From: Methylopila capsulata
Lineage (GTDB): Bacteria > Pseudomonadota > Alphaproteobacteria > Rhizobiales > Methylopilaceae
Length of the DNA stretch: 64,000 bases
NCBI RefSeq assembly: GCF_016907975.1
Contig: NZ_JAFBCY010000003.1
Span: 62,001 to 126,000, forward strand
Direction of reading: 5' to 3'
Shown: positions 59,483 through 64,000 of the stretch, piece by piece
Layout: every line of letters starts with the position of its first letter
Numbering within the stretch: the first letter of the stretch is position 1
Notes under the pieces: generated by a model
Database searches by the model: none
What the model was told of the DNA's origin: nothing
What the model saw: the letters and a program-made list of their open reading frames with translations, nothing else
Position numbers and translations under genes: made by a program

Positions 59483-60331
59483 TCAGGCGCTCAGTTCTTC
59501 AACGATCGCCCGCCCGCCTGCGTCCTGTTGGAGAGCCTGGGCGATTTCCGGCAGTCCGGAACGGCAGTCGTCGGCGAGCGTCCAAGGCGGGTTGGCGAGG
59601 ATGAGCCCGGACCCGTTCAGCAGCCGGTCGTCTTCGCACCCGCGAACATGGACCTCGACGCGCAGCAGCTTGGGCCGGCCCGAAGCCTTCAGCGGCTCGA
59701 TCAGCGCCTGGAGGTCGCGGGGGTCCTTCACCGGATACCAGAGCGCGAAGACGCCGGTCGGCCAAACGGCGTGCGCCGCGAGAAAGCGCTCCGCCATGCG
59801 GGCCAGTTCGCCCGGCTGCTCGTAGGGCGGATCGACCAGCACGAGGCCGCGGCGCTCCCGCGGCGGCAGCCAAGCGTTGAGCGCGGTCCAGCCGTCGATC
59901 TCGACCACCTTCACGCGCTTGTCCCGGCCCATCGCCTGCCCGAGGGCGGCGGCGTCCTTTGGGTGCAGCTCGCACAGGCGAAGGCGGTCGTCGTCGCGCG
60001 CGAGCCGGCGGACGATCTCCGGCGAGCCGGGATAGCGCCCCGGCCGCCCCGCGCCGTCGTCGAACTCGGCCAACACCTGGCGCCATGGCGCGAGCAGCCG
60101 CTCCGCCGCCTCCCCCAACCGCCGCCCGGCGAGGCGGCCGACGCCGTTCCGCCATTCCGCGGTCCGGCTCGCCTCCTCGCCTTCGAGATCGTAGACGCCG
60201 ACGCCCGCATGGGTGTCGAGATACCCCCAGGGCGCACTCTTCAGGTTGAGGTGTTCGATGACGCGGGCGAGCAGGACGTGCTTGAGCACGTCCGCGAAAT
60301 TGCCGGCGTGAAAGGCGTGACGGTAGTTCAC
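59483..60331 (-). CDS. rlmJ: 23S rRNA (adenine(2030)-N6)-methyltransferase RlmJ
   Basis: A 282-residue SAM-dependent methyltransferase that modifies A2030 of 23S rRNA. MNYRHAFHAGNFADVLKHVLL is the family's unmistakable N-terminus; LDTHAGVGVYDL is motif I and VLVDPPYEQPGE the catalytic DPPY motif. ATG 60331. It is 15 bases after the cupin gene, so it may be read from the same transcript. Confidence 0.96.
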   Translation of the reverse strand: MNYRHAFHAGNFADVLKHVLLARVIEHLNLKSAPWGYLDTHAGVGVYDLEGEEASRTAEWRNGVGRLAGRRLGEAAERLLAPWRQVLAEFDDGAGRPGRYPGSPEIVRRLARDDDRLRLCELHPKDAAALGQAMGRDKRVKVVEIDGWTALNAWLPPRERRGLVLVDPPYEQPGELARMAERFLAAHAVWPTGVFALWYPVKDPRDLQALIEPLKASGRPKLLRVEVHVRGCEDDRLLNGSGLILANPPWTLADDCRSGLPEIAQALQQDAGGRAIVEELSA

Positions 60332-60346
60332 GTGCGGCGACCGGCG

Positions 60347-60742
60347 TCAGGCGTCGTCGGACGGCGGCGGGAGCATGACCACGAAGTCCTTCTCGCAGGC
60401 CTCCACGACCGTCCAGACGCCGACGAATCCGGGCTCGATGACGATCGTGTCGCCGGCCTCGTAGTCGACCGGCTCGCCGCCCTCGGGCGTCAGCACGCAG
60501 CGACCGGACCGCAGACGGCACCACTCCCATTCGTCGTAGGCGACGCGCCACGCGCCCGGCGTCGCGGACCAGACGCCGGTGATCAGCCGTCCGTCCGGCG
60601 ACTCGTAGTGCACCGAGGTCCGGAAGGTGGGCGCGCCTTCGACGATGAGCTCGGGCGCGGGCGCGCCGTCCTCGAACGCGGCGCCCGGTCCTCCCACGAG
60701 GTGCAGGCGCATGGCGGCTTCGACGTCGTCACCCACGGTCAC
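60347..60742 (-). CDS. Cupin domain protein (DUF861 type)
   Basis: A 131-residue single cupin: TGVWSATPGAWRVAYDEWEWCRLRSGRCVLTPEGG, then YEAGDTIVIEPGFVGVWTVVE, the pattern of the EutQ/DUF861 cupin_3 family. The aromatic Trp-rich core lacks the usual metal-binding histidines. GTG 60742 overlaps the RNase T2 stop (GTGA), so this start was chosen. The ligand is unknown. Confidence 0.85.
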   Translation of the reverse strand: MTVGDDVEAAMRLHLVGGPGAAFEDGAPAPELIVEGAPTFRTSVHYESPDGRLITGVWSATPGAWRVAYDEWEWCRLRSGRCVLTPEGGEPVDYEAGDTIVIEPGFVGVWTVVEACEKDFVVMLPPPSDDA

Positions 60743-61389
60743 TCTCCCCGCATCGGCGGAAACGCCACGCGGTCGGCGCGGCAGGCGCGGCGGTCGACCT
60801 CGCCGCAGGCGCGGAACTCCAGGTCCTTGGTCATGCAGATTCTCACTTCGCGCAGGTTTCGCCGCGCACAGTCGACCGCGACCATGTCCGCGTTCAAGCC
60901 GGGATTGGCCGCGACGAAGGCGCGCTCGACGTCGTCCGGCGAGGTCGTAAGCCAGCGGTCGAGCGCCCGGTAGGGCGTCGGGATCGTCACCTTGTCGTAG
61001 GCCGCGCGGGCTTTCGCGAAGTATCCGGCCGGATCGAGCCCCGAACACGTCCCGTGCTTGCGCCACTGATAGCGCACGAGGCCCGGGCTCGGCATGACGT
61101 CGAGCATCCCGTCGACGGTGCGGCGCGAGGGGCCGCGGCTGTCGGCGCCGCAGGACGACGGAAAGCCGCGCTCGTACTGCGGCCAGAGCCCGTGCAGCAC
61201 AAAGGCGAAGGGCCTGGGACCCGCGCATTGCATGCGGTCGGCCCGTCGACCGCGGTCGGCGCAATAGGTCGGCGACCACGACAGCGAGAGCACGTAGAAG
61301 TCGAAGTCTCCGGCCCGCCCGCGTTCCTGCGCCGAGGCTGGGGCGATGGCGGCGAGCAGGAGCGCGGCGGCGAGAAGGCGTCGGATCAC
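60739..61389 (-). CDS. Ribonuclease T2 family protein, secreted
   Basis: A 216-residue RNase T2 with signal peptide (RLLAAALLLAAIAPASAQE). Both catalytic segments are intact: FAFVLHGLWPQY (first His) and YQWRKHGTCSG (Lys-His), with LSLSWSPTYC at the N-terminus. It should cut RNA in the periplasm or outside. GTG 61389 overlaps the preceding gene (GTGA), and its stop overlaps the cupin gene, so three genes form a tight operon. Confidence 0.92.
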   Translation of the reverse strand: MIRRLLAAALLLAAIAPASAQERGRAGDFDFYVLSLSWSPTYCADRGRRADRMQCAGPRPFAFVLHGLWPQYERGFPSSCGADSRGPSRRTVDGMLDVMPSPGLVRYQWRKHGTCSGLDPAGYFAKARAAYDKVTIPTPYRALDRWLTTSPDDVERAFVAANPGLNADMVAVDCARRNLREVRICMTKDLEFRACGEVDRRACRADRVAFPPMRGE

Positions 61390-61856
61390 GGACGAACCAT
61401 CTTGCAGCCCGGAGCGAAGGCGCGGTGACGATCGAGCCCGGTGACGCACCAGTTCACGCCCCAGCCGATGCCGGCGAAGCCGTCGCCCTCGATGATCTCG
61501 TAGAACACCCGGCGCGGGCGCCGGTCCGTGGTGAGGGTCTCGGCGGCGCAGAACCGGCGGGGCACGAAGCTCGCCCCCCAGCTGCGGTAGCCGATCTCCC
61601 GAGGGTGACCGACGGCCTCGAGAGCGAGGTCCGAGCCCCAGTAGCCGCGTTCGCGGGCGGCGAAGGCCGAGGTTATACGGCCGATCACGCCGCTGTCGCC
61701 GCAGGCCGGCAGGCGGCCCGAGAACCCGCGATAGAACGGCGCCGGTTCTACGACGGTCGCCGCGTAAGTCTTCGTCGTCGCATAATCCGCGGCCACGGCG
61801 GCGGGCGCGGTCGCGACCGCCGCGAGGATCGCGCAGGCGCCTGCAAAGCTCTTCAT
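61386..61856 (-). CDS. Secreted conserved protein of unknown function
   Basis: A 156-residue protein with a signal peptide (KSFAGACAILAAVATAPAAVAAD). The mature part has cysteines in LPACGDSGVI, PRRFCAAE, VNWCVTGL and FAPGCKMV, likely forming disulfides, and a central FYEIIEGDGFAGIGWG. No family is recognised. First gene of the operon with RNase T2 and the cupin. ATG 61856 starts the signal peptide. Confidence 0.7.
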   Translation of the reverse strand: MKSFAGACAILAAVATAPAAVAADYATTKTYAATVVEPAPFYRGFSGRLPACGDSGVIGRITSAFAARERGYWGSDLALEAVGHPREIGYRSWGASFVPRRFCAAETLTTDRRPRRVFYEIIEGDGFAGIGWGVNWCVTGLDRHRAFAPGCKMVRP

Positions 61857-62044
61857 CCGACCCTCCGCTGCGTCGTCTTTGGGCGCACGCGCGCCCGAAA
61901 GCGACATCAAGCGCCTTACTGGTTAAAATCAAGCGTTTGCGCCCGACATGGTTACGTCGGCCGGCCGGTCTTTGGACCGTCGCGGAGCGGATGCTAACGT
62001 CCGGCCGCCCGACCGCCCGCTCGCGAAAGGATACGTCGCCCCCG

Positions 62045-63274
62045 ATGCAGAGGTTCGAGACCGCCCAGGACGCCGCCCTCGCCCTCCGGCCCGACCAGCC
62101 CGTCTACGCGTTCCGGCCGAGCGTCCTGGCGACCGACGCCAAATCGTTTCTCAGCGCCTTCCGTGGACAGACGGCCTACGCCGTGAAGACCAACGGCGAG
62201 CCGTTCGTCCTCGACGAACTGGTGAAGGCGGGCGTGACGGCCTTCGACGTCGCGAGCCCGGCCGAGTTCGCCGCCGCGCGCGCCGCCTCAGCCGATGCCG
62301 GGATGTTCTACATGCACCCGGTGAAGGCGCAGTCGGACATCCGGCTCGCGCTCGAGACCTACGGCATCCGCCATGTCGCCCTGGACCACGAGGACGAGAT
62401 CGCGAAGATCCTCCGGATCGTCCGCGCACAGGACATCGCGCCGAGCGACATCACGCTGTTCGTCAGGCTCGCGACCAAGGGGCACGCCGCCTACGAGCTG
62501 TCGAAGAAGTTCGGCGCGACCGCCGCCCACGCCGTCGAACTGCTGCAGCGCCTCGACCGGGTTGGCTTTCGCGCGGGCCTCACCTTCCACGTCGGCAGCC
62601 AGGTCGAGGATCTCGACACCTACGAGCGGGCGATCGGCACCGCCGCCTGGGTGAAGGGGCGCGCCGGAGTCGACATCACGGCGCTCGACATCGGCGGCGG
62701 CTTTCCCGCGCCCTACGGCCGCGACCTCAAGAAGGACGCGCGGCCGACGCCGGAAATCGGGAGCCTGGTCGCCAAGATCGAACAGGAGATCGACGCCTGG
62801 GGCCTCGGCGACCTGCCCCTGATCGCGGAGCCGGGCCGGGTCGTGGTGGCCCGCTCGCTGTCGGTGGTGGTCCGCGTGCTGTTGAAAAAGGGCCAGCGGC
62901 TCTACATCAACGACGGCGTCTGGAGCTCGCTCTCCGACAGCTGGACCGGCAAGATCACCCTGCCCGCCCGGCTGATCCCGGATCCCGCGCGCCGCCGCGC
63001 GCCGCGGTCCTCCGCGCCGAAGCTCGCGCCTTACCGGGTGATGGGCGCGACCTGCGACTCTGTCGACATCCTCTCTCGGCCATTCTGGCTGCCGGACACG
63101 GTGGACACCGGCGACTGGATCGAGATCGGCCACATCGGCGCCTACAGCCTCGCGCTGCGCACCCGGTTCAATGGCTTCTATCCCGACACCTTCGTGGAGG
63201 TGGCGACGCCCTATGAGGACGAGGAAGGCCTCGAAGGAGTCGCGACGGTCGAGAGCCGCGGCGCGGTGCGCTGA
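62045..63274 (+). CDS. Type III PLP-dependent decarboxylase (ornithine/lysine decarboxylase-like)
   Basis: A 409-residue alanine-racemase-fold decarboxylase. The PLP lysine is in TAYAVKTNGEP (Lys near 49), with FHVGSQ, DIGGGFPAPYG, the phosphate-binding IAEPGRVVVA and the catalytic Cys in GATCDSVDIL (near 344). ATG 62045 gives the normal length; the frame upstream is a shadow. It makes putrescine or cadaverine from ornithine or lysine; the residue at the position deciding substrate is not resolved here. A single gene. Confidence 0.88.
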   Translation: MQRFETAQDAALALRPDQPVYAFRPSVLATDAKSFLSAFRGQTAYAVKTNGEPFVLDELVKAGVTAFDVASPAEFAAARAASADAGMFYMHPVKAQSDIRLALETYGIRHVALDHEDEIAKILRIVRAQDIAPSDITLFVRLATKGHAAYELSKKFGATAAHAVELLQRLDRVGFRAGLTFHVGSQVEDLDTYERAIGTAAWVKGRAGVDITALDIGGGFPAPYGRDLKKDARPTPEIGSLVAKIEQEIDAWGLGDLPLIAEPGRVVVARSLSVVVRVLLKKGQRLYINDGVWSSLSDSWTGKITLPARLIPDPARRRAPRSSAPKLAPYRVMGATCDSVDILSRPFWLPDTVDTGDWIEIGHIGAYSLALRTRFNGFYPDTFVEVATPYEDEEGLEGVATVESRGAVR

Positions 63275-63285
63275 GCCGCCAAGCG

Positions 63286-64000
63286 TCAGCGCTCACCGCG
63301 GAACACGATCGGGAACTTGCCGGGCTCGCCGACGCCGTCGCACTCCTCCTTGGCCCGGTACTCGACCATGCGGAAGGCAGCGCCGCCCCACTCCCATGCC
63401 CCGACCTGCCCGCAATCGCCCTGGGCGCGGCCGCGGTCGAAGGCGGTGAGCTGCTTCTTCGCAGGGTCGTAGGCGACGTTCGAGAGCACGTCGACGCCGG
63501 TCCAGCCGACCGACTCCAGGAAAGCCGCGAACAGCAGCGGTTCGAACCGCCCCGCCGCCCGCGACGGATCTTCGAGAAAAAGAGTGAAATCGACGTTGGT
63601 CGCGCCCGAGGCGCAGACCATCGCCCAGAGGGTCAGCCCCCCGCCGAGATCCGCCGCGAAGGATTCCTCCGCCAGGAACGAGGCGTCGGTTTCGTTGCGG
63701 TCCCAGACCGGGCAGTCGCGATCGACCATGATCTGACGCAGGGCCGGGGGCGCATTCTCCCGGCTCACGTCGCGCACCTGCCCCGAACGCGCCGCCGGCG
63801 TGTCGCCGCCGACGAGAGCGACCAGCGCGTCCGGACGGTCGACGCGGCCCTGCGCGCGATCGACCTCGGCGAAGGCCGGCGCCAGACCCGGCAGAGCGAA
63901 TTCGGCCGAAACGGCCCGGCGATCCTCCGCGATGATCTCGACCGCGAGCGTCTTGCCCCGCCGGAAGAAGGGCAGGAGCTTCCGGGTGGCCGCGTCGGAG
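63286..64000 (-). CDS. DUF1176 domain protein, C-terminal part
   Basis: The frame is open from the window edge, so the N-terminus is outside; about 237 residues are visible. The DUF1176 C-terminal features are clear: LWAMVCASGATN, a DPAKKQLTAFDRGRAQGDCGQVGAWEWGGAAFRMVEYRAKEECDG block and PIVFR at the end, with paired cysteines. Family members are mostly exported proteins of unknown function. Convergent with the decarboxylase gene, 11 bases apart. Confidence 0.8.
   Translation of the reverse strand, partial: SDAATRKLLPFFRRGKTLAVEIIAEDRRAVSAEFALPGLAPAFAEVDRAQGRVDRPDALVALVGGDTPAARSGQVRDVSRENAPPALRQIMVDRDCPVWDRNETDASFLAEESFAADLGGGLTLWAMVCASGATNVDFTLFLEDPSRAAGRFEPLLFAAFLESVGWTGVDVLSNVAYDPAKKQLTAFDRGRAQGDCGQVGAWEWGGAAFRMVEYRAKEECDGVGEPGKFPIVFRGER

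Noticed and set aside
1-64000. CRISPR arrays, rRNA, tRNA genes and insertion sequences
   Set aside because: No regularly spaced direct repeats, no tRNA cloverleaf or CCA-ended candidates and no transposase were recognised by eye; the repeats seen are hairpin elements of 20-160 bases.

Overview
The window is high-GC (roughly 70 percent) chromosomal DNA from an alphaproteobacterium, most likely a member of the Hyphomicrobiales (Rhizobiales). The signs are a cycHJKL-type cytochrome c maturation operon next to degP, a two-component system and glnE, a PleC/PdhS-like cell-cycle kinase, CtrA-type TTAA-N7-TTAA boxes, an RcGTA-type gene transfer agent cluster, minCDE, meaB and many short palindromic intergenic repeats. 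Genus cannot be fixed from the sequence alone.

Layout. 1-5.3 kb (+): end of a branched-chain amino acid binding protein, DUF423 membrane protein, PfkB sugar kinase, enoyl-CoA hydratase, aminopeptidase N. 5.4-7.8 kb (+): PleC/PdhS-like hybrid-free sensor kinase behind a CtrA box. 8-19.3 kb (-): ccmI-ccmE-ccmF-ccmH, degP, response regulator plus kinase, glnE; the ccm genes are translationally coupled. 19.5-22.4 kb (+): two coupled FAD oxidoreductase subunits resembling sarcosine oxidase beta and a shortened alpha. 22.4-25.8 kb (-): glycine-zipper lipoprotein and a FeuPQ-like two-component system with a PepSY protein.

25.8-44.2 kb (-): an apparently complete gene transfer agent (GTA) structural cluster, read from 44.2 kb down: small and large terminase, portal, prohead protease, capsid, connector, head closure, tail terminator, major tail protein, two tail-assembly chaperone frames, tape measure, distal tail, hub, NlpC/P60, the large baseplate/TIM-barrel protein, a glycine-rich fibre, an endolysin-like protein and two small membrane proteins. 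No integrase, repressor or replication gene is present. A good sigma-70-like promoter with an adjacent palindrome precedes the first gene. The two chaperone frames are joined by a textbook -1 slippery heptamer. Most of the larger gaps in the cluster are filled with palindromic repeats, one family being present three times.

44.8-54.8 kb: glycosyltransferase and beta-barrel protein, GGDEF-EAL protein, minCDE (behind a second perfect CtrA box), CcdA, P1-family peptidase and a SleB-like cell wall hydrolase. 55.2-56.7 kb: a small foreign-looking insert whose AT-rich gene encodes a trypsin-like protease with an intact His-Asp-Ser triad, next to an unrecognised alpha-helical protein. 56.7-64 kb: meaB, a secreted cysteine-containing protein, glutathione S-transferase, cold-shock protein, rlmJ, a coupled cupin/RNase T2/secreted protein operon, an ornithine/lysine-type decarboxylase and the end of a DUF1176 gene. 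No rRNA, tRNA, CRISPR array or insertion sequence was recognised.
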